DNA of 64,000 nt. Origin: Pseudomonas sp. KBW05 (lineage in GTDB: Bacteria > Pseudomonadota > Gammaproteobacteria > Pseudomonadales > Pseudomonadaceae). Below are positions 54,273 to 64,000 of the stretch, one piece after another; position 1 is the first letter of the stretch, and every line of letters starts with the position of its first letter. The notes under the pieces were generated by a model. The model was not told the origin of the DNA. It worked only from the letters and a program-made list of their open reading frames with translations, and did not search any database. Where the stretch lies: the NCBI RefSeq assembly GCF_003852405.1, contig NZ_QAJM01000002.1, positions 105,109-169,108 of the forward strand. Direction: 5' to 3'. The translations under genes were made by a program, and so were the position numbers.

Positions 54273-54435
54273 TGCGATAGATCCATAAACAGCAGGCGAA
54301 AAAAAAGGCTTGCCTGGTTTCCCGGAAAAGCCCTTGAAAGTTCCACATTTGGGGGAGGAACCCGCGCAGTGTGCCCACCTCGATGGAGTGACGCCACTGC
54401 ATATTAATGCAGGTTAAATGCAATAAAATTGAAGT

Positions 54436-54732
54436 TTAATAGGTGATAGACGCAGACGAGTGGCTGACGCCCCCCAGGATCCGATCATGGTTCTCTTCGC
54501 TCAGCAGCTGCTTATGCAGGTTGTCGCGCAGCCCAGGGTCGTTGGACAAGGGGCCATTCAACGCGACAACCGCGTCGCGCAACCCCATCAGGCGGTGCAG
54601 GCCGGCATGTACCTGGTCGGGCACCAGCAGTGAGGGGGGGGCAGGCAATAAGTCATTGGGCACGGTGTGGTCCTTTCCATGAAGCCCGTCGCGTTTGAGT
54701 GCACGGCGGGCAGCGTCCTTGGCATGTTCCAT
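54436..54732 (-). CDS. Small hypothetical protein
   Basis: A 98-residue product is proposed from the ATG at 54732; the frame is open further but the N-terminal part looks non-coding. The text (MEHAKDAARRALKRDGLHGKD, then GLHRLMGLRDAVVALNGPLSNDPGLRDNLHKQLLSEENHDRILGGV) suggests an alpha-helical soluble protein. There is no clear Shine-Dalgarno. I do not recognise the family. It stands alone between the HPP gene and the arn operon end. Confidence 0.45.
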   Translation of the reverse strand: MEHAKDAARRALKRDGLHGKDHTVPNDLLPAPPSLLVPDQVHAGLHRLMGLRDAVVALNGPLSNDPGLRDNLHKQLLSEENHDRILGGVSHSSASITY

Positions 54733-54845
54733 TGGTAGTAAATAGTTACCGCAACTGGCGACCGAGTTTACATTTTGGATCCATGAGCGGGAATGGCAAA
54801 AGGCACCAGTCATTACGCATAGCTGTGTAGGAGCTTTCGTGAGGG

Positions 54846-54861
54846 GCCGGCCGAAGCCGGC
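54846..54861 (-). terminator. GC hairpin after the arn operon
   Basis: On the minus strand the sequence reads GCCGGC-TTCG-GCCGGC, a 6-bp GC stem with a stable UUCG tetraloop, five bases beyond the stop of the last glycosyltransferase gene. No T-tract follows, so it may work as a Rho-assisted or mRNA-protecting hairpin rather than a strong intrinsic terminator. Confidence 0.5.
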
Positions 54862-54865
54862 TGGA

Positions 54866-56482
54866 TCAGGGCTGTGGAGTGGCTGTCAGGTGCAGCAGCA
54901 CATAGGGATTTTTGTCGAATTCACCCACCAGTGTCGGGGCGAGCGCGCGCAGGCGGGGCTCCTTCAAAGCGGCGTAGTCGTCCTCGCTCATCACCAACCA
55001 GGCGGGGGCCTGCAATGGTGCCAGGTCGGTGGTTGACTGGGTGAACAACGGCACACGGTCGCACTCGAGGTTGACCATCAGCTTGATCGCCTTGGCGTCT
55101 TTGCCCAGGCCGTGCAGCACCACGGGCGCTGGTTGCTGGTTGATCTGCGCCTTGACCGCCAGGCTGAAGGTGCGCGTGTCGTAGAGCGTGCGCGCCAGCG
55201 GTTCGACCACCACGATGTAGGTCGTCCACAACGCCAGTACCGCCGCCAATGCCGGCCCTGCCGGACGCAGGCGTGGCTTGAACCACGCCAGCAACGCCAG
55301 TACCTGCAACGCGCCCAGCATGCCAAAGATCAGGCTCAAGTCGCCCACCTGCTCGGCGTAGCGGCGGCGCGCCACCAGCAGGCCAATGATCAGCAGCGAT
55401 GGCAACAGGGTCCAGAGGCCCAACAGCACACCGCGCAGCCAGGCATACACACGCCCTTGGGTGACCTGGAACGGGTACGCCGCAATGATTGCCGCCATCG
55501 GCAGCATCGGCAGCACATAACGCGCTTTCTTCGCCTGGGGGATCGACAGGCCAAGCATCACTAGCAAGCCCGCAGCCGCGCAGTACAACACCAGCTGCAA
55601 GGCCGGCTCCGGCGCGCGTTTGCCACCGAAGGCCACCGCCAGCAGCACCAACAAGGCCATCGGATACGCCAACGCGTAGTTGCCCATGGAGCTGGTGAAG
55701 TAATACAGCACGCCGCTCGAGCCTTCGCTGCCGTCCATGCGCCCGAGGAATTGCATGCGGATCACGTCCTGCATGAACACCTCGCCACCACTGAGCTTGG
55801 CCAACAGCAACAACACCCCGACACACGCCAACAACAGTGCCAGTGCGAGCAAGCCGAAGCTGAACAGTTGCCGCCACTGGCGGTTGATCAGGTAGTAGCT
55901 GCACAGCACGCCGGTAGGGATCACCAGGCCAATCGGCCCACGGATCGCAAAGCCTGCGATCAGCAGCAGGTACACCCAGTGCAGGCGTTTGCCAGCGCCG
56001 AAGTGATCATGGGCATAACCCAGGTAAAACACCGTCAGGGTCACGGCGGCGAGCATCTGGTCCAGGGACACGGCACGGGTTTCGCTGACGAAGGTGCTGC
56101 TGAGCAACAGCATCGCCACGCTCAGCAGGCCCCAGCGCGGGGAGTAGGGCGCCGTGAGGCGGTACACCAGGATCACGATCAGTGCCGAGGCAATCGCCGT
56201 CGGCAACCACGCCGTCAAGCTGGTGACCTGGCCCAGCGGCAACGAGAGCAACCAGGTCAGCAGCGTCGAGGTCGCCAGGTAATCGGCGTACGGCTGGCCG
56301 TAGGTGGTGGGGAAAAAGCTCGGGCCATGGCGCAGCATCTCCTGGGCGAACAGCACGAAGCGCGAGTCAAACCCGATGATTGCCTGGTGCCAGTTGCCGG
56401 CGATAAACAGCAGCAGCGCCAACAGCCCGAGCAGCAGGGACTGACGGCGCACCGTGGCGTCGATGAAGGGCGCTTTGTTCAC
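54866..56482 (-). CDS. ArnT/PMT-like GT-C glycosyltransferase
   Basis: The 538-residue inner-membrane protein has about 11 helices and a GT-C form: the first periplasmic loop has GFDSRFVLFAQEMLRHGPSFFPTTYGQPYADYLATST, which is similar in plan to the ArnT loop ([14 protein letters not shown], then FEKPAAGYW), with D-S-R instead of D-E-T-R. It probably transfers a sugar from a polyprenyl carrier. It follows ugd with only 3 nt between, so it is a member of the arn operon transcript, but it is not one of the eight standard genes. The acceptor and sugar are unknown. Confidence 0.78.
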   Translation of the reverse strand: MNKAPFIDATVRRQSLLLGLLALLLFIAGNWHQAIIGFDSRFVLFAQEMLRHGPSFFPTTYGQPYADYLATSTLLTWLLSLPLGQVTSLTAWLPTAIASALIVILVYRLTAPYSPRWGLLSVAMLLLSSTFVSETRAVSLDQMLAAVTLTVFYLGYAHDHFGAGKRLHWVYLLLIAGFAIRGPIGLVIPTGVLCSYYLINRQWRQLFSFGLLALALLLACVGVLLLLAKLSGGEVFMQDVIRMQFLGRMDGSEGSSGVLYYFTSSMGNYALAYPMALLVLLAVAFGGKRAPEPALQLVLYCAAAGLLVMLGLSIPQAKKARYVLPMLPMAAIIAAYPFQVTQGRVYAWLRGVLLGLWTLLPSLLIIGLLVARRRYAEQVGDLSLIFGMLGALQVLALLAWFKPRLRPAGPALAAVLALWTTYIVVVEPLARTLYDTRTFSLAVKAQINQQPAPVVLHGLGKDAKAIKLMVNLECDRVPLFTQSTTDLAPLQAPAWLVMSEDDYAALKEPRLRALAPTLVGEFDKNPYVLLHLTATPQP

Positions 56483-56485
56483 GTC

Positions 56486-57889
56486 TCAGGCTTCCACGAC
56501 CTGATAGGCCGATTGATCTGCCGATTGCGCCACCCACTGTTGCTGCGGCATTGGCAGTTGGCAGGAATCGCCACGGCCGATCGGGAAGTACTGGAAGCCT
56601 TTGCGCGCCAGACGCTCGCCGTCGTACAGGTTGCGGCCGTCGAAGATCACCGGGGTTTTCAGGCGCGAGTGGATCAGGTCGAAGTCCGGCGCCTTGAATT
56701 GCTGCCATTCGGTGCAGACGATCAGGCCATCGGCGCCGCCCAAGGTCGATTCCGGGGTGCCCATCAGCATCAGTCGTGGGTCATCGCCGTAGATGCGCTG
56801 GGTTTCCTGCATGGCTTCAGGGTCGAAGGCACGCACGTTGGCGCCGGCCGCCCACAAGGCTTCCATCAGCACACGGCTCGGCGCATCGCGCATGTCGTCG
56901 GTGTTGGGTTTGAATGCCAGGCCCCACACGGCAAAGGTCTTGCCTTTGAGATCGCCTTTGAAGAACGCGTTGACGCGCTCGAACAGCTTGCTCTTCTGGC
57001 GCTGGTTGATCGCTTCCACGGCTTCCAGCAGGTCGCTGGAGCAGTTGGCCTGCTTGGCGCTGTGGATCAGGGCCCGCATGTCTTTGGGGAAACACGAGCC
57101 GCCGTAACCGCAACCCGGGTAGATAAAGTGGTAGCCAATGCGCGAGTCGGCGCCGATCCCCAGGCGTACCGCTTCGATGTCCGCACCCAGGTGTTCGGCC
57201 AGTTCGGCGATCTGGTTGATAAAGCTGATCTTGGTCGCCAGCATGCAGTTGGCGGCGTACTTGGTCAGCTCGGCGCTGCGCAGGTCCATGAAGATGATGC
57301 GGTCGTGGTTGCGGTTGAAGGGGGCGTAGAGGTCACGCATCACTTCACGCACTTCTTCACGCTCGCAGCCGATGACAATGCGGTCTGGGCGGCGGCAGTC
57401 GGCAACTGCCGAGCCTTCCTTGAGGAATTCAGGGTTGGAGACGATATCGAACTCCAGGTGACGGCCGGCCACGTGCAGGGCTTTTTCGATATGGGCACGC
57501 AGGGTGTCGCCGGTGCCCACGGGCACGGTGGATTTTTCCACGAGGATCACCGGGGCCACACGGTGACGGGCCACGGCGTCGCCTACCGATAACACGTATT
57601 TCAAATCGGCCGAACCGTCTTCGTCCGACGGCGTGCCCACAGCGATAAACAGCACTTCGCCGTGTTCGACCGCGAGTTTTTCGTCGTGGGTAAAGTGCAG
57701 TCGCCCGCTTTCCAGGTTTTCCTTGACCATCGCAGCCAGCCCCGGCTCAAAGATCGTCACATGGCCTTTTTGCAGCGACTCGACCTTGTTCTTGTCTACG
57801 TCCATGCAGATGACATCGTGACCGACTTCGGCCAATACGGTGGCCTGCACCAGACCGACGTAACCACTACCAAATACACTGATTTTCAT
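56486..57889 (-). CDS. ugd: UDP-glucose 6-dehydrogenase
   Basis: The 467-residue enzyme oxidises UDP-glucose to UDP-glucuronate, the precursor for aminoarabinose. It has the NAD-binding motif [13 protein letters not shown] at the start, [10 protein letters not shown], and the catalytic cysteine in [13 protein letters not shown] near residue 265. The start overlaps the arnF stop by four bases. In P. aeruginosa the same gene ends the arn operon (pmrE), which fits the order here. Confidence 0.93.
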   Translation of the reverse strand: MKISVFGSGYVGLVQATVLAEVGHDVICMDVDKNKVESLQKGHVTIFEPGLAAMVKENLESGRLHFTHDEKLAVEHGEVLFIAVGTPSDEDGSADLKYVLSVGDAVARHRVAPVILVEKSTVPVGTGDTLRAHIEKALHVAGRHLEFDIVSNPEFLKEGSAVADCRRPDRIVIGCEREEVREVMRDLYAPFNRNHDRIIFMDLRSAELTKYAANCMLATKISFINQIAELAEHLGADIEAVRLGIGADSRIGYHFIYPGCGYGGSCFPKDMRALIHSAKQANCSSDLLEAVEAINQRQKSKLFERVNAFFKGDLKGKTFAVWGLAFKPNTDDMRDAPSRVLMEALWAAGANVRAFDPEAMQETQRIYGDDPRLMLMGTPESTLGGADGLIVCTEWQQFKAPDFDLIHSRLKTPVIFDGRNLYDGERLARKGFQYFPIGRGDSCQLPMPQQQWVAQSADQSAYQVVEA

Positions 57890-58299
57890 GGGGCATTCCT
57901 GGGACTTGTGGTGCTAGCACGGCGAGAGTTGATAACCAGAACTCCAAGGATGACCAACGCCACCCCCAGGGTTTTTGAAAGCGAAAAATGTTCGTTGAAC
58001 ACCGGCAGGCTGGCGGCCAGCAGGTACACCAGTGCGTAGCTGATGCTCAACAACGAATAGGCACGGCCCAGCGGCAGGTGCTTGAGCGCGCCCAGCCAGC
58101 AGAGCATCGACAGCGCATAGGCGAAGATCGCCAGCAGCACCGCGACCAGGGCGCCGAGGTCGATACTGTTGTTGCTCAACGCGCTCAGCCATTCGTGGGG
58201 CAGCGGCAGGCGCGTCATGCTCCAGCGCATGCCCAACTGGGCCGCACTGACCAAACCAACGCTGCCCAACGCCAGGGCAAACCCTTGCACGCGGCTCAT
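57886..58299 (-). CDS. arnF: 4-amino-4-deoxy-L-arabinose-phosphoundecaprenol flippase subunit ArnF
   Basis: The 137-residue small multidrug-resistance-like protein has four membrane helices ([76 protein letters not shown]). With ArnE it flips undecaprenyl-phosphate aminoarabinose to the periplasmic side. Order after arnE and the ATGA overlaps on both sides identify it. Confidence 0.9.
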   Translation of the reverse strand: MSRVQGFALALGSVGLVSAAQLGMRWSMTRLPLPHEWLSALSNNSIDLGALVAVLLAIFAYALSMLCWLGALKHLPLGRAYSLLSISYALVYLLAASLPVFNEHFSLSKTLGVALVILGVLVINSRRASTTSPRNAP

Positions 58300-58643
58300 A
58301 CCTGACGCCCCAGCAGCACGACACCGGCAATCACCAGCGCCACGCCCAGCCAGTGACGGCCATCGATGGGCTCATGAAAGACAAACCGCGCCACCAGCGT
58401 GACCAGCACAAAGTTGAGGCTGAGCATGGGGTAGGCGATGCCGACTTCCAGGCGCTGTAACACCAGCAACCACACCAGCAGGCCCAGGCCCAGGCACACC
58501 AATGCGGCCCACAGCCACGGCGAGCGCAGTTTCAGTCCCCAGCCGTCCGGCATGTCACGCCAGCTTTCCACAGCGAACTTTTGCGCAATCTGGCCCATGC
58601 ACGTCAGCAGGCAGGCGGCCAATAACAGGAGCAGGGTGATCAT
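58296..58643 (-). CDS. arnE: 4-amino-4-deoxy-L-arabinose-phosphoundecaprenol flippase subunit ArnE
   Basis: The 115-residue SMR-like protein has four membrane helices ([75 protein letters not shown]). It is the partner of ArnF. Start overlaps the arnT stop and stop overlaps the arnF start, four bases each. Confidence 0.9.
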   Translation of the reverse strand: MITLLLLLAACLLTCMGQIAQKFAVESWRDMPDGWGLKLRSPWLWAALVCLGLGLLVWLLVLQRLEVGIAYPMLSLNFVLVTLVARFVFHEPIDGRHWLGVALVIAGVVLLGRQV

Positions 58644-60295
58644 GGAGCAGCCTGCGGGAAGATCAGAATCACGATGTTGCCTTGTTCAAAGCGCTGCCCG
58701 TCATTGGGCAGCAAGGCAACTTCGGCCATTTCATCGTCACCTTTAACCCGCATCACCACTCCGACCGGGCCTTTTTTGCGCGCATCGCTCATCCACTGTT
58801 GCACTTGGGTGGTGTCGATCTTGCGCGCGGCGCTGTCCGGGAAGGCCAGGCCGTATTTGACTTCGCCGACGGTGTTGTAAAGGGTCACGTCCGGGCGCGC
58901 CAGGCGCCAGGACAGCGCCGACGCGGCGCCGAGGTCGTTGCTGAGCAACGCCGTGGCCGGGCGCAGGGCTTGCAGGTGGTCGATGATGAATTGGTCCGGG
59001 GTCTTGTTGTAGACCACCGAATGGGGCAACGCGGCCGGTACCAGCGCCACCAGCAACCAGCTGCCAATGACTGGCGCTGCCCACAGTTTCAACGGGCGCG
59101 CAGCCTGCAGCAGGTTGGCGATGATCCAGCCGAACAGGAAGACAAATACCAGCACCAGGCTGAAGGTTTCCTGGCCCGGCTCGTACACAGGCTTCTTCAA
59201 TTGGAACCAAGTGAGTGCCAGCAACGCGACGATGCCCACCACCAGGTTCAACCAGCCGTTGATACGCAGCGCACGGCTGCGGCCCGCGGCGAGTGTGTCG
59301 GCCAGGGTCGAGCCCATCAGCAACGCCAGCGGCAGCAGGCACGGCATGATGTAGGAGGGCAGTTTGCCTTTGGCCAGGCTGAAAAACGCCAGGGGCATCA
59401 GCAGCCACAACAGCAGGAATGCGGTTTTCGGCAGGCGCTTATCCAGCCACGCCTGCTTGACGGTGGACGGCAGCAGCGCCACCCACGGCAGCGAGAACGC
59501 CACCAGCAGCGGCAGGTAGTACCAGAACGGTTCGGCATGCTGGGCATCGTCACCGGCAAAACGCTGGATATGTTCGTGCCAGAAGAAGAAGTTCCAGTAA
59601 TCCGGCTCTTGCAGGTGCACCGCCAATGCCCACGGCAGGCTGACCACAATCGCGACGACGACGGCGACCAGGCCATAGCCCAGCAGTTCACGGAAACGTT
59701 TTTGCCAGATGGCGTAGGGCAGGGCGATCAGCACCGGCAACAGCCAGGCGAGGAAACCCTTGGTCATGAAGCCCATGCCACAGGCAAAACCCAACAACGC
59801 CCAGGCACCCAGGCGGCCATTGCGCGTGGTGCTGTCGAAACAGAACCACAAAGCCACGCCGGTCAGGTTGACCCAGAAGGTGAACTGCGGATCGAGGTTG
59901 GCGTAACCACCCAGGGCCGCGACGCTGACAAAGCTCATGTACAGCACAGTGCTGATCAGGCTTTTTTGCGGGTCATTCCACAACCGGCGCGACACCAGGT
60001 ACACCAGCAGGATGCTCAAGCCGGTGCTCAACGCCGAGGCAAAGCGCACGCCAAACAGGTTCTGCCCGAAGATCGCCTGACCCAGCGCGATCATCCAGTA
60101 GCCCGCCGCCGGCTTTTCAAAGTAGCGGATGCCCATGAAGTGCGGCGAGGCCCACTTGCCGGTCAGCAGCATTTCCTGACTGATCTGTGCGTAGCGGGTT
60201 TCATCGGGGATCCACAGCCCATGGGTGGCCAGCGGCAACAGGTAAAACACGCCGAAGGCCAACAGCAGCAGAGGCAACGCCAGACGCCGGATCAT
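58640..60295 (-). CDS. arnT: Undecaprenyl phosphate-aminoarabinose:lipid A transferase ArnT
   Basis: The 551-residue GT83 enzyme has about 12-13 helices and the periplasmic motif [14 protein letters not shown] with the acidic catalytic residue, followed by FEKPAAGYW. It adds aminoarabinose to lipid A phosphates and so gives polymyxin resistance. The start is placed at 60295, where the ATG overlaps the arnD stop, rather than at the longer open frame; the first helix ([18 protein letters not shown]) follows directly. Confidence 0.93.
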   Translation of the reverse strand: MIRRLALPLLLLAFGVFYLLPLATHGLWIPDETRYAQISQEMLLTGKWASPHFMGIRYFEKPAAGYWMIALGQAIFGQNLFGVRFASALSTGLSILLVYLVSRRLWNDPQKSLISTVLYMSFVSVAALGGYANLDPQFTFWVNLTGVALWFCFDSTTRNGRLGAWALLGFACGMGFMTKGFLAWLLPVLIALPYAIWQKRFRELLGYGLVAVVVAIVVSLPWALAVHLQEPDYWNFFFWHEHIQRFAGDDAQHAEPFWYYLPLLVAFSLPWVALLPSTVKQAWLDKRLPKTAFLLLWLLMPLAFFSLAKGKLPSYIMPCLLPLALLMGSTLADTLAAGRSRALRINGWLNLVVGIVALLALTWFQLKKPVYEPGQETFSLVLVFVFLFGWIIANLLQAARPLKLWAAPVIGSWLLVALVPAALPHSVVYNKTPDQFIIDHLQALRPATALLSNDLGAASALSWRLARPDVTLYNTVGEVKYGLAFPDSAARKIDTTQVQQWMSDARKKGPVGVVMRVKGDDEMAEVALLPNDGQRFEQGNIVILIFPQAAP

Positions 60296-61176
60296 GCCTG
60301 CTGCACTCCAAGCCAACCCTCACGCCCGGGCAAGGCGCCACGCACCAGCCGTTGCTGGGGCAGGGTGCTCGGGTCCGCCGGCAACAAATCGCCCAGGGGG
60401 TTGAAGTCGATGCCGCGCTGCCCTGCCTGGGCCAGCAACTGGCGAAAATCATTGGCCATCAGAATCCCTTCTACTTCTGCGTGGATCGTATAGACGTTGA
60501 GCTTCGACTCGGCAAAGCGGTCGAGGATGAACGTATTGAAGTCTTTGGCAGCCACCACCGGCCCGACGACTTCGTCGAAGGTCGGCAGGTCTACCGGAAT
60601 TTGTGGGGTGCCCGCGCTGCCATCGGCCAAGGTTGGACGAAACAGGCTGGTGCCCCGGCAATCGCTGTTGTAGCGAAAGTTGAAACCTTGCTTGGCTTGC
60701 ACCACACGTTCATCGGCACGCCAACCGGCAGCCGCTGAACAGTCGATGCGCTCACCGAGGATGTCGCTGAGGGTGTCGACGCCACGGCGGATCTGTTCGA
60801 CCAGCTGTGCTTCGCTCCAGCGCCCGGTGTTGGCCTGCCAGCCGTGGTGGTCCCAGGCGTGCAGGCCGACTTCATGCCCGGCGGCCTTGGCCTGGCGCAT
60901 CAGATGCCCCAGGTCACGGCCAATCGGCTTGCCCGGCCAGGCCGTGCCGGCGAGCAAGATATCCAGGCCATACAGGCCGACGGCATTGGAACGCAGCATC
61001 TTCCACAGGAATTGCGGGCGGATGAGACGCCACAAGTGGCGCCCCATATTGTCCGGCCCGACGCTGAAGAAGAACGTTGCCTTCACCCCAGCTTCATCCA
61101 GGGTTTCGAGCAGCCGTGGCACACCTTCACGGGTGCCACGGTAGGTATCGACATCAATGCGAAGACCTGCCTGCAT
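60292..61176 (-). CDS. arnD: Undecaprenyl phosphate-aminoarabinose formamide deformylase ArnD
   Basis: The 294-residue polysaccharide-deacetylase-type enzyme has the metal motif start [21 protein letters not shown] and the H-x3-H type segment [12 protein letters not shown]. It removes the formyl group from undecaprenyl-phosphate formyl-aminoarabinose. The start overlaps the arnA stop by one base. Confidence 0.93.
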   Translation of the reverse strand: MQAGLRIDVDTYRGTREGVPRLLETLDEAGVKATFFFSVGPDNMGRHLWRLIRPQFLWKMLRSNAVGLYGLDILLAGTAWPGKPIGRDLGHLMRQAKAAGHEVGLHAWDHHGWQANTGRWSEAQLVEQIRRGVDTLSDILGERIDCSAAAGWRADERVVQAKQGFNFRYNSDCRGTSLFRPTLADGSAGTPQIPVDLPTFDEVVGPVVAAKDFNTFILDRFAESKLNVYTIHAEVEGILMANDFRQLLAQAGQRGIDFNPLGDLLPADPSTLPQQRLVRGALPGREGWLGVQQA

Positions 61177-63167
61177 TACTTTTTATCCGCTATTTCAAGC
61201 ATGGCTTCACGCAAGAAGAAGTCGAGCGTATTGCCGATGGTTTCGCTCATCTCCACGGTCGGCTCCCAGTTCAGCAGGCGCTTGGCGTTTTCGATGCTTG
61301 GCTTGCGGTGTGCCACGTCCTGGTAGCCCGTGCCGTAGAACGCCTTGCTTTCCACGTCGCGGAAACCGGCGAACGGCGGGAAGTTGCCACGCAGCGGGTG
61401 CGCTTCGAACTGACGCAGCAGCTCTTCGCCCAACTGGCGGATGCTGGCTTCGTTTTCCGGGTTGCCGATGTTGATGATCTGGCCGTTGCACACGTCATTG
61501 TCGTTATCAATGATGCGCGCCAGGGCTTCGATGCCGTCGGCGATGTCGGTGAAGCAACGCTTCTGTTCACCACCGTCGAACAGGCGGATCGGCGTGCCTT
61601 CCACCAGGTTGAGGATCAACTGGGTGATGGCGCGGGAGCTGCCGATACGCGCCGAGTCCAGGCGGTCGAGGCGTGGGCCCATCCAGTTGAACGGACGGAA
61701 CAGGGTGAAGTTCAGGCCTTTGGCGCCGTAGGCCCAGATCACGCGGTCCAGCAGTTGCTTGGAGACCGAGTAGATCCAGCGTTGTTTGTTGACCGGGCCG
61801 ACCACCAGGTTGGAGGTGTCTTCGTCGAAGTACTGGTCCTGGCACATGCCATAGACTTCGGAGGTCGACGGGAAGATCACGCGCTTGTTGTACTTGACGC
61901 AGTAGCGCACCAGCTTGAGGTTTTCCTCGAAGTCCAGTTCGAATACGCGCAGCGGGTTACGGGTGTACTCGATGGGCGTGGCGATGGCCACCAGCGGTAG
62001 GACCACGTCGCACTTCTTGATGTGGTACTCGATCCACTCGGTGTGGATGCTGATGTCGCCTTCCACGTAATGGAAATTCGGGTGGCTGCGCAGGCGCTCG
62101 ATGGCGTCGGAGCCGATGTCCAGGCCGTAGACTTCGTAACGGTCGTCACGCAGCAGGCGCTCGGACAGGTGGTTACCGATAAAGCCGTTCACGCCGAGGA
62201 TCAGCACACGGGTACGGCGCGGTTTGCGGCCGGACTCGGCACCGCGCAGCACCGAACCGTCCACCAGGCCCAGTTCGTTGGCCAGGGACGGGCCGGCCAG
62301 GTACAGGCCGTTGTCGTTGCGCTGGCCGAACTTGACCACCAGGGAGTCTTCACCGCAGGCGATGCGCAGCGGGTTGACGCTGATCACGCGGCCTGGAGCC
62401 AGGCCTTCATTGCCCTTGACCACTTCGGCTTGCCACACGATCAGCTTGTGCTCGCCCACGGCGCAGAAGGCGCCCGGGTATGGTTGGGTTACGGCACGCA
62501 CCAGGTTGAACAGTTCTTCAGCCGGCTTTTTCCACTCCAGCTTGCCATCGGCGGCGGTGCGACGGCCAAAGTAGGTGGCCTGGCTTTCGTCCTGGGCGGT
62601 CTCGCTCAGTTTGCCCGCAGCCAGCTGCGGCAGTGCATCGCGCAGCAGGGTGGTGGCCGCGTCACGCAGTTTGGCGTGCAGGCTCAGGCCGGTGTCGGTG
62701 CGGTCGATGATGACCTTTTGCTGGGCGAGGATCGCACCGGCATCGGCACGCTTGACCATGCGGTGCAGGGTCACGCCGGTTTCGGTTTCGCCGTTGACCA
62801 GCACCCAGTTGGCCGGCGCGCGGCCACGGTATTTCGGCAGCAGCGAGCCGTGCAGGTTGAACGCGCCTTTACGAGCGGTGGCCAGCAGCGGCTCGCTAAG
62901 CAGGTTGCGGTAGTAGAACGAGAAGATGTAGTCCGGGTTCAGCTTGGCGATGCGCTCGATCCACAGCGGGTGGTTGGCGTCTTCCGGCGCGTGCACCGGG
63001 ATGCCGTTGCGGGCGCAGAGTTGGGCGACGGAACCGTAGAAGTTGTTTTCCTTGGGATCATCGGCGTGGGTAAACACCGCGGCAATGTCGTAGCCGGCAG
63101 TCAGCAGGGCTTCAATACCTGCACAGCCAATATCGTGGTAGGCGAAGACAACGGCGCTTGAATTCAT
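61176..63167 (-). CDS. arnA: Bifunctional UDP-aminoarabinose formyltransferase/UDP-glucuronate decarboxylase ArnA
   Basis: The 663-residue protein joins an N-terminal formyltransferase (residues 1 to about 305, with [16 protein letters not shown] and [16 protein letters not shown]) to a C-terminal SDR decarboxylase (from about 318, [15 protein letters not shown], then [13 protein letters not shown] with the Tyr-x3-Lys). It acts both before and after the ArnB step. The start overlaps the arnC stop by four bases. Confidence 0.95.
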   Translation of the reverse strand: MNSSAVVFAYHDIGCAGIEALLTAGYDIAAVFTHADDPKENNFYGSVAQLCARNGIPVHAPEDANHPLWIERIAKLNPDYIFSFYYRNLLSEPLLATARKGAFNLHGSLLPKYRGRAPANWVLVNGETETGVTLHRMVKRADAGAILAQQKVIIDRTDTGLSLHAKLRDAATTLLRDALPQLAAGKLSETAQDESQATYFGRRTAADGKLEWKKPAEELFNLVRAVTQPYPGAFCAVGEHKLIVWQAEVVKGNEGLAPGRVISVNPLRIACGEDSLVVKFGQRNDNGLYLAGPSLANELGLVDGSVLRGAESGRKPRRTRVLILGVNGFIGNHLSERLLRDDRYEVYGLDIGSDAIERLRSHPNFHYVEGDISIHTEWIEYHIKKCDVVLPLVAIATPIEYTRNPLRVFELDFEENLKLVRYCVKYNKRVIFPSTSEVYGMCQDQYFDEDTSNLVVGPVNKQRWIYSVSKQLLDRVIWAYGAKGLNFTLFRPFNWMGPRLDRLDSARIGSSRAITQLILNLVEGTPIRLFDGGEQKRCFTDIADGIEALARIIDNDNDVCNGQIINIGNPENEASIRQLGEELLRQFEAHPLRGNFPPFAGFRDVESKAFYGTGYQDVAHRKPSIENAKRLLNWEPTVEMSETIGNTLDFFLREAMLEIADKK

Positions 63168-64000
63168 GACGAAACCTGATCAGAAGGAGAAGTAGAAGTG
63201 GTATGGGAGGACACCAGGCCGTCAACAATGACGACTGGCGCCGGTGCTGCCGGGGTGTTGCGCAGCACTTTTTCGATAAAGAAGCGTGGGCGGGCGCGCA
63301 CGTCGCTGTACATGCGGCCCAGGTATTCACCCAGCAGGCCCATGCCGATGAACTGGCCACCGGTGAACACGAACAGCACCGCAAACAGCACAAACATGCC
63401 GTCGCCGGCCCATTGGGCGCCAAAGGCCAGGCGCATGACGATCAACGCCAACGCAAACAGCACACCCAGGCCCGCCAGGCTGAAGCCGACGATGGACAAC
63501 AGGCGCAGCGGGGTGGTGGTCATGCACGTCAGCAGGTCGAACATCAGGCTGATCAGGCGCATGGCGCTGTATTTGGATTCGCCGTGCTCACGCTCGGCGT
63601 GGTGCACGAGGATTTCCGTAGTGTGGCGGGCAAAGCCGTTGGCCAGGATCGGGATAAAGGTGCTGCGCTCACGGCAGGCGAGCATGGCATCGACGATGGT
63701 GCGGCGGTACGCGCGCAGCATGCAGCCGTAGTCGGTCATGGCTACGCCGGTGGAGCGCTGCACGGCCAGGTTGATCAGGCGCGACGGCCAGCGGCGGAAG
63801 GCCGAGTCCTGGCGGTTGTTGCGCACAGTGGCGACCACGTCGTAACCCAGGGCGGCTTGCTCCACCAGGCGCGGGATTTCTTCCGGCGGGTTTTGCAGGT
63901 CGGCGTCGAGGGTAATCACCACCTCGCCACGGCACTGCTCGAACCCGGCCATGATCGCGGCATGCTGGCCGTAGTTGCGATTGAGGATCACCGCCACCAC
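63164..64000 (-). CDS. arnC: Undecaprenyl-phosphate aminoarabinose transferase ArnC (partial)
   Basis: The GT2-type glycosyltransferase enters from the window edge; 278 residues of its C-terminal part are present and roughly 60 at the start are outside. The nucleotide-sugar motif [12 protein letters not shown] and two C-terminal membrane helices ([52 protein letters not shown]) are clear. It moves formyl-aminoarabinose to undecaprenyl phosphate. arnB is expected just upstream, outside the window. Confidence 0.93.
   Translation of the reverse strand: MVAVILNRNYGQHAAIMAGFEQCRGEVVITLDADLQNPPEEIPRLVEQAALGYDVVATVRNNRQDSAFRRWPSRLINLAVQRSTGVAMTDYGCMLRAYRRTIVDAMLACRERSTFIPILANGFARHTTEILVHHAEREHGESKYSAMRLISLMFDLLTCMTTTPLRLLSIVGFSLAGLGVLFALALIVMRLAFGAQWAGDGMFVLFAVLFVFTGGQFIGMGLLGEYLGRMYSDVRARPRFFIEKVLRNTPAAPAPVVIVDGLVSSHTTSTSPSDQVSS

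Noticed and set aside
55751-57592. Open frame of 613 codons antisense to the glycosyltransferase and ugd
   Set aside because: Gln/His/Arg-rich shadow across two well-defined genes.
1-64000. tRNA, rRNA, insertion sequences, integrase or attachment sites
   Set aside because: I looked for cloverleaf-like arms, transposase motifs and direct-repeat borders around the effector genes and saw none that could be supported by eye.

Overview
The window looks like chromosome of a fluorescent-group Pseudomonas. The evidence is high GC coding, dispersed REP elements built on a TGTGGGAGCGGGCTTG arm, an ArnBCADTEF-Ugd operon, and a CcoN4-like orphan oxidase subunit next to a sulfite/nitrite reductase. No rRNA, tRNA, CRISPR array, transposase or phage gene was seen. 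Identifications rest on reading protein sequence and motifs; no database search was run.

Layout. (a) 0.5-5.9 kb: an acetyltransferase and an Asp/Glu racemase that converge with a 4-nt overlap. Then a divergent pair of ccoN plus a small CcoQ-like subunit (minus) against a siroheme sulfite/nitrite reductase and a small partner (plus), with a large hairpin between them. (b) 5.9-24.8 kb: mostly minus strand. A TPR/HEAT heptaheme cytochrome, a divergent DUF3313-type lipoprotein and a fused MFS/spermidine-synthase protein precede a long gene run. In transcription order that run is: beta-barrel, DUF1254 protein, second beta-barrel, DUF2092-type protein, proline-rich exported protein, MoxR ATPase, DUF58, DUF4381-type, VWA, VWA-TPR, BatD-like, periplasmic HAD phosphatase, arylsulfatase. 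Many junctions are ATGA overlaps. (c) 25.0-43.2 kb: signalling and effector region. It holds a lone receiver protein, a decayed large effector (25.5-28.3 kb), a plus-strand module of hybrid kinase, CheR, CheB, hybrid kinase and receiver (28.6-35.1 kb), an intact 1547-residue paralogous effector with a YopT-type (C58) protease triad (35.2-39.8 kb), and a KaiC-like ATPase plus hybrid kinase pair. (d) 43.2-45.3 kb: a TPR/HEAT membrane protein that is a heme-less relative of the cytochrome's C-terminal half, and a bestrophin. (e) 45.5-53.4 kb: acyl-CoA catabolism, probably of branched short-chain acyl-CoAs. An acyl-CoA ligase, SDR dehydrogenase, thiolase, acyl-CoA dehydrogenase and enoyl-CoA hydratase (plus) face a second acyl-CoA dehydrogenase and a 3-hydroxyisobutyryl-CoA hydrolase-like protein (minus). 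(f) 53.6-64 kb: an HPP membrane protein, a small hypothetical gene, and the arn (aminoarabinose-lipid A) operon read on the minus strand from arnC (cut by the window edge) to ugd, with an additional ArnT-like glycosyltransferase at its end.

The most notable observations are five. The two paralogous effector genes bracket the chemotaxis-like signalling module, and one has lost its protease catalytic residues by an internal deletion plus frame change. The intact effector carries the triad C1175/H1264/D1283 and a possible second cysteine-protease-like domain. A REP element supplies the last 18 residues of the MFS/spermidine-synthase protein. The heptaheme cytochrome has a heme-less paralogue 35 kb away. 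An arylsulfatase and a HAD phosphatase sit at the distal end of a MoxR/Bat-type chaperone operon.
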